A DNA stretch of 12,718 bases from Ruaniaceae bacterium (GTDB taxonomy: Bacteria; Actinomycetota; Actinomycetes; Actinomycetales; Actinomycetaceae), in the NCBI GenBank assembly GCA_030450655.1, contig JAKDIE010000015.1, positions 1 to 12,718 of the forward strand. Reading direction: 5' to 3'. Position numbers and translations under genes: made by a program. Numbering within the stretch: the first letter of the stretch is position 1; each line of letters opens with the position of its first letter. Below are positions 1-5,937 of this stretch, in pieces. The notes under the pieces are model-generated. The model searched no databases and was not told the origin of the DNA. It saw nothing but the letters and a program-made list of their open reading frames with translations.

Positions 1-300
1 CAGTGCCGGCGGCGCAGGCAGCGTGGGCGGCTCGGGCTCTGTGGCCTTGGCCGGCGGTGCCGGCGGGGCGGGCAGCGTGGGCGCAGGCGGCGGCGTATCT
101 GCCGTCACCACGGGAATCTCACCGGTCTCCTGCAGGAGGCGCATCTGGCGAAGCTCGCGGCGTGTCAGTGGCGCGGCTCCTGACGGCGATCCCCCCGTGA
201 GCTCGGAGGGTGCGGCGGCTGCCGCCTCTTCCGCAGCAGTAGCGGCGGCCTCTGCCTCCGCAAGCGCGCGGAGGCGCAATTCCCGACGAGTCAGGCTCAC
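1..300 (-). CDS. Ala/Pro-rich protein with LTRRELR repeats, N-terminal part (cut by window edge)
   Basis: Only the first 100 codons are present; the frame is open through base 1. I chose the GTG at 300-298, which overlaps the nadD stop (TGA at 299-297) by two bases, so translation is probably coupled. The N-terminus reads [18 protein letters not shown]; a second copy, [22 protein letters not shown] in outline, begins near residue 44. Between them is an Ala/Glu-rich stretch. From about residue 68 the chain is almost only Pro, Ala, Thr and Glu, with the octamer PTLPAPPA occurring twice (near residues 74 and 92). No membrane span or catalytic motif is visible in this part. From memory, TRRE(L/A)R...TGEIP(V/I)V segments are common near the start of actinobacterial proteins with disordered N-termini followed by membrane or envelope domains, but the domain that would name this protein lies outside the window. 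A LytR-type or other envelope protein next to nadD is possible but not shown. Confidence 0.8.
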   Translation of the reverse strand, partial: MSLTRRELRLRALAEAEAAATAAEEAAAAAPSELTGGSPSGAAPLTRRELRQMRLLQETGEIPVVTADTPPPAPTLPAPPAPPAKATEPEPPTLPAPPAL

Positions 301-941
301 GTTAAGACCCCCTGGAGAGCGTCGTAGTCGCCCGCCGGCTCCGCCGCACGGCGATAGAGGCGATGCTTGTTGATGTACTGCACCACGCCATCGGGCACGA
401 GGTACCAGACGGGGATGCTCGCGCTGACGCGGGCCCGGCAATCGGTGGAGGAGATCGCCAGCGCAGGGATCTCCACGAGTGAGACTCCGGTCCTTGGGAA
501 GGCGGCGCCGTCGAACTCGTGGCCCGGGCGCGTCACCCCCACGAAATGTGCGAGCTCAAAGAGCTGTTCGGAATCTTTCCACTCGATGATGTGCGAGAGC
601 GCGTCCGCACCAGTGATGAAGAACAGGTCAGCATCAGGCAACGACGCGCGCATCTGACGCAGGGTGTCGATCGTGTACGTGACTCCCGGACGGTCGATCT
701 CGATTCGCGAGACCGTGAACCGCGGGTTCGAGGCAGTGGCCACCACGGACATCAGGTAGCGGTGCTCGGTGTGCGTGATCCCGCGATCCTGCTTGAACGG
801 CTGTGTTCCCGTAGGGACGAAGATCACCTCGTCCAAATTGAAGGCGTGTTGCACCTCGCTTGCGGCGACGAGGTGCCCGTGGTGGATGGGATCGAACGTA
901 CCGCCCATCACTCCTACACGCCGGCGTGGAAGTTCTGACAT
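297..941 (-). CDS. nadD: Nicotinate-nucleotide adenylyltransferase (NadD)
   Basis: This cytoplasmic enzyme transfers AMP from ATP to nicotinate mononucleotide, giving deamido-NAD, the step before NAD synthetase. The 214-residue length is normal for NadD. The nucleotidyltransferase signature [12 protein letters not shown] lies at residues 13-24, with the HxGH pair His21/His23 that contacts the ATP phosphates. The C-terminal motif ISSTDCR (163-169) matches the family ISSTxIR phosphate-binding motif, with Cys168 where a branched aliphatic residue is usual. FITGADAL near residue 110 fits the substrate-pocket region. The ATG at 941 shares its A with the TGA of the upstream 49-residue protein (TGATG), and no strong ribosome binding site precedes it, so translational coupling is likely. 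Position after proB-proA in the obgE cluster is a common actinobacterial arrangement. The identification is secure. Confidence 0.97.
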   Translation of the reverse strand: MSELPRRRVGVMGGTFDPIHHGHLVAASEVQHAFNLDEVIFVPTGTQPFKQDRGITHTEHRYLMSVVATASNPRFTVSRIEIDRPGVTYTIDTLRQMRASLPDADLFFITGADALSHIIEWKDSEQLFELAHFVGVTRPGHEFDGAAFPRTGVSLVEIPALAISSTDCRARVSASIPVWYLVPDGVVQYINKHRLYRRAAEPAGDYDALQGVLT

Positions 942-1090
942 CAGTGCCGCGTGCCAACCGATCTGAAGGCGTAGGTCACGAAGAGGAGGAGCACCAGCAC
1001 GGAGAACGTGATGATCCCAAACCAGATCGGGGCGACCGCCAACTCGTTAACAACCTCATGCCCGCCCGAAAACGGAAGTATGACCCTCAT
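941..1090 (-). CDS. Small single-span membrane protein between proA and nadD
   Basis: This 49-residue protein is placed by a very good ribosome binding site (AGGAGG, positions 1100-1095) four bases before the ATG at 1090. Longer readings of the frame run antisense-like into the proA coding region and have no such site. Residues 1-19 form a short polar and hydrophobic lead containing GGHEVVNEL. Residues 20-41 form one transmembrane segment ([10 protein letters not shown] then [13 protein letters not shown]), followed by a short basic tail, RSVGTRH. The [13 protein letters not shown] end resembles the FVTWSFRDVANRH tail I recall from hypothetical small proteins in the same proA-nadD position in other actinobacteria, so this is probably a conserved gene rather than chance. 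It begins 29 bases after proA and its stop overlaps the nadD start by one base. Its function is unknown; a role as a membrane adaptor is only a guess. Confidence 0.85.
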   Translation of the reverse strand: MRVILPFSGGHEVVNELAVAPIWFGIITFSVLVLLLFVTYAFRSVGTRH

Positions 1091-1119
1091 ATGTCCTCCT
1101 AGGTTTCCTATTCTACGGG

Positions 1120-2418
1120 CTAAACGGATTCGCACGAGTTGGGGCCGGTCCAGCCATCTCGCACCTGCCCTGTTCCCGTCACATGCCACGTAGTGGTCGT
1201 CAGATCGCTGAGCCCCATCGGCCCGCGCGCGTGCAACTTCTGGGTGGAGATCCCGATCTCGGCTCCGAGTCCGAACAGTCCGCCGTCGGTGAATCGTGTC
1301 GAGGCGTTGACGATCACTGCCGCCGAATCCACCTCGCGCTGGAACCGCTGGGCCGAGTCGATATCCGAGGTCACGATCGCGTCCGTGTGGCCCGAGCCGT
1401 GGGCGTTGATGTGATCGATCGCGGCAGCCAGACTCGGTACCACCCCCACGGCGATGTCCATGGACAGGTACTCCGTGTCCCAATCCTCAGCGGTCGCCAG
1501 GACGGTCTCGGCGGCATCACCGATGAAAGTGCGGGCTTCCTCGCTCGCGTGGAGCGTCACGCCGGCTCCATGAAGTGCCCGGGCGAGCTCCGGAAGCAGC
1601 GCGGGCGCCGCGTCCGCGTGGACGAGCAGAGTCTCTGTGGCGTTGCACACCCCCACCCGGTGCGTCTTGGCGTTCATCACGATGTCCCGCGCCATCACCG
1701 CGTTCGCCGAGGCGTCCACGAACACGTGGCAGTTGCCCACACCCGTCTCGATCACCGGAACCGTGGACTCGCGGACCACGGTCTGAATGAGGTCCGCTCC
1801 ACCACGGGGCACGAGCACGTCCACGAGGCCGCGTGCGTGCATGAGTTCGACGGCGCCCTCACGTCCGTAGGCATCAATGGACTGTACGAGTTCGGCCGGG
1901 AATCCGGCGGCAGTCAGTGCCTGCCCGATCACGCGCACGATCTCGGTGTTGGAATGCGCGGCCGCGCTTCCCCCGCGCAACACCACGGCGTTGCCGGATT
2001 TCAGCGCAAGCACTGCGGCGTCGACAGTCACGTTCGGACGCGCCTCGTAGATCATGCCCACCACGCCCATGGGCACCCGCACCTGCCGCAACAGCAGCCC
2101 GTTGGGGAGAGTCGATCCGCGCACCACCTGACCCACAGGATCAGGCAGCGCGGCAACCTCTCGCACTGCATCCGCGATCGATTCGAGCCGCTCGGGGGTG
2201 AGGGTGAGGCGGTCCAGCAGCCCAGAGGTCATGCCGTTCGCCTGGCCGGCCGCCACGTCCTGCGCGTTCGCGTCAACGATCGAATCGGCATTCGTTACGA
2301 GTGCCTGAGCGATACCGAGAAGCAACGAATTTCGCTGCGCGGTGGTGGAGGTGCGCAGTGCCGTTGAGGCGCCCTTGGCCGCTGCGGCGATGGCGAGGAC
2401 GGGGCTCTGAGTCGTCAT
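1120..2418 (-). CDS. proA: Gamma-glutamyl phosphate reductase (ProA)
   Basis: ProA reduces gamma-glutamyl phosphate with NADPH to glutamate-5-semialdehyde, the second step of proline synthesis. The 432-residue protein has the aldehyde-dehydrogenase-like fold markers of the family. These include VGMIYEARPNVTVD around residues 119-133, LKSGNAVVLRGG near 139-150, and VGNCHVFVD near 227-235. The catalytic cysteine is most likely Cys258 in RVGVCNATETLL, and the ProA signature HINAHGSGHTDAI spans roughly 336-348. The ATG at 2418 has no strong ribosome binding site and lies 34 bases after the proB stop. ProB and ProA form a kinase-reductase pair that handles a labile acyl phosphate, which fits their adjacency. 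The family assignment is secure. Confidence 0.97.
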   Translation of the reverse strand: MTTQSPVLAIAAAAKGASTALRTSTTAQRNSLLLGIAQALVTNADSIVDANAQDVAAGQANGMTSGLLDRLTLTPERLESIADAVREVAALPDPVGQVVRGSTLPNGLLLRQVRVPMGVVGMIYEARPNVTVDAAVLALKSGNAVVLRGGSAAAHSNTEIVRVIGQALTAAGFPAELVQSIDAYGREGAVELMHARGLVDVLVPRGGADLIQTVVRESTVPVIETGVGNCHVFVDASANAVMARDIVMNAKTHRVGVCNATETLLVHADAAPALLPELARALHGAGVTLHASEEARTFIGDAAETVLATAEDWDTEYLSMDIAVGVVPSLAAAIDHINAHGSGHTDAIVTSDIDSAQRFQREVDSAAVIVNASTRFTDGGLFGLGAEIGISTQKLHARGPMGLSDLTTTTWHVTGTGQVRDGWTGPNSCESV

Positions 2419-2452
2419 GGCCCAAGACTACCGAGAAACTGGGACGGAGGGC

Positions 2453-3580
2453 CTAGTGCGTCACGGGGGCGAGATCGTCGCGGTGCACCACCGGGCGGGT
2501 GAAGTCCTCGCCCAGCTCCACGCGCAGTTGCGCCGAGGAGCGCCCACGCATGCGTGCCACAACATCGCTGTCATACCCCGCGAGTCCGCGCGCCACCACC
2601 TGGCCCGCGGTTGAGGCGAGGTCGATGGGCTCCCCCGCCGCGAAATGTCCCTCACCGCGCGGGATTCCTGCTGCGAGCAGAGATTTCTTGCCGGCAATGA
2701 CGGCCCGGACCGCGCCGTCGTCGAGCACCACATGCCCACGTGCCTTCGCCGCCCACGCGAGCCACAGCCTGCGGGAGGAGCGCCGGTAATCGGCAACCGT
2801 GAACCACGTGCCCACCTCGGCGCCCCGCAGCGCCTCCTCGACCTTCTCCGCGGAGGTCAGGAGCGTGGGGATCCCCGAATGTGTGGCGATCATGGCCGCA
2901 TCCACCTTGGTGATCATGCCCCCGGTGGCGATGCCACTGCCACGCCCCGAGATTGCGTAATCCGAGAGTTGCTCCACATCCGTCACGAGCGGGACGAGGC
3001 GCGCGCCCGGATCCGTGGGGCGAGCCGTGTAGAGACCGTCCACGTCCGAAAGCAGCACGAGAACCTCGGCGCTCACGAGATTCGCGGTGAGCGCGGCAAC
3101 TCGATCGTTATCGCCAAACCGGATTTCGTCCGTGGCAACCACATCATTCTCGTTGACGATCGGGACCACGCCGAGATCGAGAAGCTTTGTCAGTGCTCGC
3201 TGAGCGTTGCTGTAGTGCTGCGGGCGGATCAGGTCCTCTGCCGTCAAGAGCACCTGGGCCGAGGTGATGCCGTGGGAGGAAAACGCCTCCGAGTAGGCGG
3301 CGATGAGCTTGCCTTGACCCACGGACGCGGCGGCCTGCTGCGTGGCGAGGTCCTTGGGCCGGCGCTCCAGACCGAGCGGGTGAATGCCGGCGGCGATCGA
3401 ACCGGAACTCACGATCACCATGCGGTGGCCCTTGCGCGCGCGGCGCGCCACCACTTTCACGAGCGCGTCGATCCGCGCGTGGTCCAATCCTCCGTTCGGA
3501 AGCGTCAGCGAGGACGATCCGATCTTCACGACAATCCGCCGGGCCTCCGCGATTCCGCTACGGTTTAGGATTGCGGTCAC
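2453..3580 (-). CDS. proB: Glutamate 5-kinase with C-terminal PUA domain (ProB)
   Basis: ProB phosphorylates glutamate on its gamma-carboxyl using ATP, the committed step of proline synthesis, and in this family is usually feedback-inhibited by proline. The 375 residues carry an amino-acid-kinase domain with [10 protein letters not shown] at 17-26, [18 protein letters not shown] at 142-159, LSDVDGLY at 177-184 and the GGMITK motif near 220-225. A PUA domain follows at roughly 281-360 ([23 protein letters not shown]), as in the E. coli-type long enzyme. The GTG start at 3580 overlaps the obgE stop in a GTGA arrangement, with GGGGAGGGCGA upstream inside obgE as a possible ribosome binding site. 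All key motifs are intact. Confidence 0.97.
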   Translation of the reverse strand: MTAILNRSGIAEARRIVVKIGSSSLTLPNGGLDHARIDALVKVVARRARKGHRMVIVSSGSIAAGIHPLGLERRPKDLATQQAAASVGQGKLIAAYSEAFSSHGITSAQVLLTAEDLIRPQHYSNAQRALTKLLDLGVVPIVNENDVVATDEIRFGDNDRVAALTANLVSAEVLVLLSDVDGLYTARPTDPGARLVPLVTDVEQLSDYAISGRGSGIATGGMITKVDAAMIATHSGIPTLLTSAEKVEEALRGAEVGTWFTVADYRRSSRRLWLAWAAKARGHVVLDDGAVRAVIAGKKSLLAAGIPRGEGHFAAGEPIDLASTAGQVVARGLAGYDSDVVARMRGRSSAQLRVELGEDFTRPVVHRDDLAPVTH

Positions 3581-5085
3581 TCGCCCTCCCCTGGATCAGT
3601 CCAGTGGCCAGCCTCCCGCTCCGACCAGAGCTCCGCGCGGGCATCGGATTTCGCGTCCATCCGTTCACGGTACTCGCGGCGCCGCTCCCCCGTGGTGCGT
3701 CGCGAAGAATCTTCGAGGCGCGCATCGACTCCGCGCGGGCCGAGAAGCTCCGCACCCGTCATCATCGTGGGCTCCCAGTCGAAGATCACGCCACCCTCTT
3801 CGGGGCCGATCACCACGGTATCGCCGGGATGCGCACCGATCGCGAAGAGCCCGTCTTCGACCCCGATCGTCTGCAGGCGATCCGCGAGATACCCCACGGC
3901 CTCGTCGTTCGTGAAGTCGGTCTGATGCACCCACCGCTCGGGCTTTGTCCCGCGCACCTGGAAGAAGGGACCCTCCGGGCCGGTGCGCGCCGTGATGGTG
4001 AACGGCACCTCGTCCACGGCCGCCGGGCGGATCACGATGCGCGGCGTCTCCACGCGTTCCTCGCCCGCGCGCACCTCCGCCACTAACTGTGCGAGGCGGA
4101 ACGTGAAGGGGCGAAGCCCTTCGTGGCTCACGGCCGAGAGTGCGAATACCTCGTGCCCACGCTCTTCCAGTAGCGGCGCCACCAATTCGGCAAGATCGCG
4201 AGCCTCGGGGACATCGATCTTCGCAAGCGCCACCAGGCTCGGCCGCTCGGTCAGCGGAATCCCCGCAACACTGCGCGAGTATGCGGCAAGTTCCGCCTCG
4301 ATCGCCTCAAGGTCACTGATCGGGTCCCGCCCCGGATCGAGAGTGGCGCAATCGAGCACGTGGACCACGACGGCGCAGCGCTCGATATGGCGGAGAAACT
4401 CCAGTCCGAGGCCCTTGCCTTCGGACGCGCCCGGGATCAGTCCCGGCACATCGGCCACGGTGTAGCGGGCCTCCCCGGCTTCGACGACGCCGAGATTCGG
4501 AACGAGCGTGGTGAAGGGGTATTCGGCGATCTTGGGGCGCGCTGCGGAAATTGAGGCGATAAGTGAGGACTTGCCGGCAGAGGGGAAGCCCACCAGCGCC
4601 ACATCCGCAACCGATTTCAGCTCGAGGACGAGGCTCGAATCCTCTCCGGGTTCGCCGAGCAGCGCGAACCCTGGAGCCTTTCGCCGTGGCGAGGCAAGCG
4701 CTGCGTTGCCGAGGCCTCCCGCCCCGCCTTGCGCGGCCACAAACTGGGTGCCCGGCGCAACGAGGTCCGCGAGGACGGTGCCGTCCTGCGTCATCACTAC
4801 CGTGCCCGCGGGGACGGGAACGATCAGGTCCTCGCCGATCCGCCCCTGGCGCATGTCTCCGGCACCTGGTGCCCCGTTCTCCGCGGAGAGGTGCGGGCGG
4901 CGATGAAACTCGAGGAGGGTGGACGCCTGAGCATCTGCCTCAATGATGATGGAGCCACCGCGGCCACCATTGGCGCCGTCGGGCCCACCCAGAGGCTTGA
5001 ACTTCTCACGCCGCACCGAGGCGCAACCATTTCCGCCCTTGCCGGCAGTCGCATGGACCACCACGCGATCGACAAATGCGGCCAT
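3577..5085 (-). CDS. obgE: Obg-family ribosome-assembly GTPase (ObgE/CgtA)
   Basis: Obg is an essential GTPase that binds the large ribosomal subunit late in assembly and links growth to nucleotide levels. The 502 residues show the glycine-rich OBG fold at 1-158, a G domain at about 159-335, the OCT domain at about 355-440 ([22 protein letters not shown], given here in outline) and a charged tail of about 60 residues. G1 is GFPSAGKSS at 166-174, G3 is DVPG at 212-215 and G5 is SAVSH near 317. G4, normally NKxD, reads AKID at 288-291; the codon is GCG, so Asn is replaced by Ala. I chose the ATG at 5085 because [20 protein letters not shown] matches the usual N-terminus and AGGAG lies five bases upstream. 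A frame extension to 5148 has no family match. The gene follows rpmA by 65 bases and overlaps proB by four. Confidence 0.97.
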   Translation of the reverse strand: MAAFVDRVVVHATAGKGGNGCASVRREKFKPLGGPDGANGGRGGSIIIEADAQASTLLEFHRRPHLSAENGAPGAGDMRQGRIGEDLIVPVPAGTVVMTQDGTVLADLVAPGTQFVAAQGGAGGLGNAALASPRRKAPGFALLGEPGEDSSLVLELKSVADVALVGFPSAGKSSLIASISAARPKIAEYPFTTLVPNLGVVEAGEARYTVADVPGLIPGASEGKGLGLEFLRHIERCAVVVHVLDCATLDPGRDPISDLEAIEAELAAYSRSVAGIPLTERPSLVALAKIDVPEARDLAELVAPLLEERGHEVFALSAVSHEGLRPFTFRLAQLVAEVRAGEERVETPRIVIRPAAVDEVPFTITARTGPEGPFFQVRGTKPERWVHQTDFTNDEAVGYLADRLQTIGVEDGLFAIGAHPGDTVVIGPEEGGVIFDWEPTMMTGAELLGPRGVDARLEDSSRRTTGERRREYRERMDAKSDARAELWSEREAGHWTDPGEGE

Positions 5086-5100
5086 GTGCTCTCCTAAGAA

Positions 5101-5141
5101 CGCGAGTGGGCGGGTAGCCTCACGCGACCCGCCCATTCGTG
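5101..5141 (-). terminator. Strong hairpin in the rpmA-obgE gap
   Basis: Ten bases after the rpmA stop, TGGGCGGGT and ACCCGCCCA form a perfect 9-bp stem around an 11-base loop (5107-5115 with 5127-5135). Three more pairs extend it beyond one mismatch on the transcribed strand. No T-run follows, so it is not a textbook intrinsic terminator. It could reduce readthrough from the very highly expressed ribosomal genes into obgE, protect the 3' end of an rplU-rpmA message, or mark a processing site. A partial terminator or processing role is inferred from its position. Confidence 0.5.
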
Positions 5142-5150
5142 ACGTCAAAA

Positions 5151-5402
5151 CTAGCTGGCGACGATGTCCACGACCTTGCGGTCGCCGCGCACGCCGAACT
5201 TCACCGCACCGGCCTGCAGCGCGAACAGCGTGTCATCGCTGCCACGGCCAACGCCGGTGCCTGGGTGGAACTTGGTGCCACGCTGGCGAATGATGATCTC
5301 CCCAGCCTTCACCTGCTCGCCACCGAAGCGCTTCACGCCGAGGCGCTGCGCATTCGAGTCGCGGCCGTTACGGGACGAGGATGCGCCCTTCTTATGTGCC
5401 AT
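5151..5402 (-). CDS. rpmA: 50S ribosomal protein L27
   Basis: L27 sits near the peptidyl-transferase centre of the large subunit, where its N-terminal tail approaches the tRNA acceptor ends. The 83-residue protein begins [20 protein letters not shown], which is the diagnostic L27 start without the cleavable leader seen in Firmicutes. It continues with [21 protein letters not shown] and [20 protein letters not shown] in outline. The ATG at 5402 has AAGGAG seven bases upstream. It lies 23 bases after rplU, the usual rplU-rpmA pair, and is followed by a hairpin and obgE. The assignment is certain. Confidence 0.98.
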   Translation of the reverse strand: MAHKKGASSSRNGRDSNAQRLGVKRFGGEQVKAGEIIIRQRGTKFHPGTGVGRGSDDTLFALQAGAVKFGVRGDRKVVDIVAS

Positions 5403-5425
5403 GTCTCTACTCCTTCAGCGAGGGG

Positions 5426-5734
5426 CTACTTGATGCCCGTGACCTTGAGGCGCGTGAGCGGCTGACGGTGCCCCTGACGCTTCCTGTAGCCAGTCTTGTT
5501 CTTGTACTTGAGGATGTGGATCTTCGGGCCCTTGGCGTCGCCAAGGATCTCGGCCGAGACCGAGACCTTGTCGAGGTCCGCAGCGGAGGTTTTCACCTTT
5601 TCGCCGTCCACGAGCATGACGGGAGTGAGCTCGATATTCGAGCCCACCTCGCCGTCGATCCTATTCACGAAGATGACGTCCCCAACGGACACCTTCTCCT
5701 GCCGTCCGCCGGCCTTCACGATGGCATAGACCAC
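5426..5734 (-). CDS. rplU: 50S ribosomal protein L21
   Basis: L21 binds 23S rRNA in the large subunit. The 102-residue protein starts at GTG 5734 and reads (M)[19 protein letters not shown], the standard L21 N-terminus. AGGAA lies upstream at a somewhat long spacing of about 11 bases. A longer frame beginning at 5812 adds residues with no relation to the family. The C-terminal signature [21 protein letters not shown] (in outline) ending in TRLKVTGI is typical. It is the first gene of the rplU-rpmA-obgE unit and is separated from rne by about 200 bases of leader that probably carries the promoter. Confidence 0.97.
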   Translation of the reverse strand: MVYAIVKAGGRQEKVSVGDVIFVNRIDGEVGSNIELTPVMLVDGEKVKTSAADLDKVSVSAEILGDAKGPKIHILKYKNKTGYRKRQGHRQPLTRLKVTGIK

Positions 5735-5821
5735 GTCTTGCTCATTCCTGTCGTCTCGTAGCGCACAGTCCCACCAAGGAGAACCTTCGTGAGTCCACGT
5801 GCACACTGGCACAATTTGGGG

Positions 5822-5838
5822 GGTGCGACGAGCGCACC
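5822..5838 (-). promoter_or_regulatory. Hairpin in the rplU 5' leader
   Basis: GGTGCG and CGCACC form a perfect 6-bp stem with a 5-base loop, about 90 bases before the L21 start. If transcription begins near 5840, this stem-loop would form the extreme 5' end of the rplU message. Ribosomal-protein operons often carry such leader structures for autoregulation or mRNA stability. I do not recognise a named leader family here, so the role is inference. Confidence 0.3.
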
Positions 5839-5846
5839 GACGTCCA

Positions 5847-5876
5847 AGATTACGTCAGGGCGCCCGCTGAGAGCAA
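5847..5876 (-). promoter_or_regulatory. Candidate promoter for rplU-rpmA-obgE
   Basis: On the minus strand, TTGCTC (5876-5871) and TAATCT (5852-5847) stand 18 bases apart. TAATCT fits the actinobacterial TAnnnT -10 pattern. The start site would fall near 5840, giving a leader of about 106 bases. Another -35-like TTGACG at 5903-5898 has no reasonable -10 partner. This is a sequence-only guess. Confidence 0.3.
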
Positions 5877-5902
5877 ACCCTGAGAGTCCTCAATGAACGT
5901 CA

Positions 5903-5930
5903 AGTGTATGTGCCGTTCGGCACACACACT
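5903..5930 (-). terminator. Hairpin just after the rne stop codon
   Basis: Seven bases after the rne stop, AGTGTGTGTGCC pairs with GGCACATACACT around the loop GAAC. This is a 12-bp stem whose only irregularity is one G-U pair on the transcribed strand (A-C on the other strand), which favours a role in the minus-strand RNA. Only a short T-poor stretch (TTGACG) follows, so it is a terminator-like or 3'-protecting hairpin rather than a classical intrinsic terminator. Confidence 0.55.
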
Positions 5931-5937
5931 CTCGTCG

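Noticed and set aside
1..120. GC-rich tandem DNA repeat at the left edge
   Set aside because: The similarity comes from the coded Pro/Ala-rich PTLPAPPA segments of the left-edge protein rather than from an independent repeat element.
941..1483. Extended 180-residue version of the small protein upstream of nadD
   Set aside because: The extension overlaps proA out of frame with Arg/Gly-rich nonsense, while a perfect AGGAGG site marks the internal ATG at 1090.
1183..2367. Long plus-strand open frame (about 394 codons) opposite proA
   Set aside because: It is antisense to a clear proA, has an Arg/His/Gly-rich composition typical of GC-rich shadow frames, and no ribosome binding site or family motif.
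2645..3568. Plus-strand open frame (about 307 codons) opposite proB
   Set aside because: Shadow of proB with Arg/His-rich low-sense composition and no recognisable domain.
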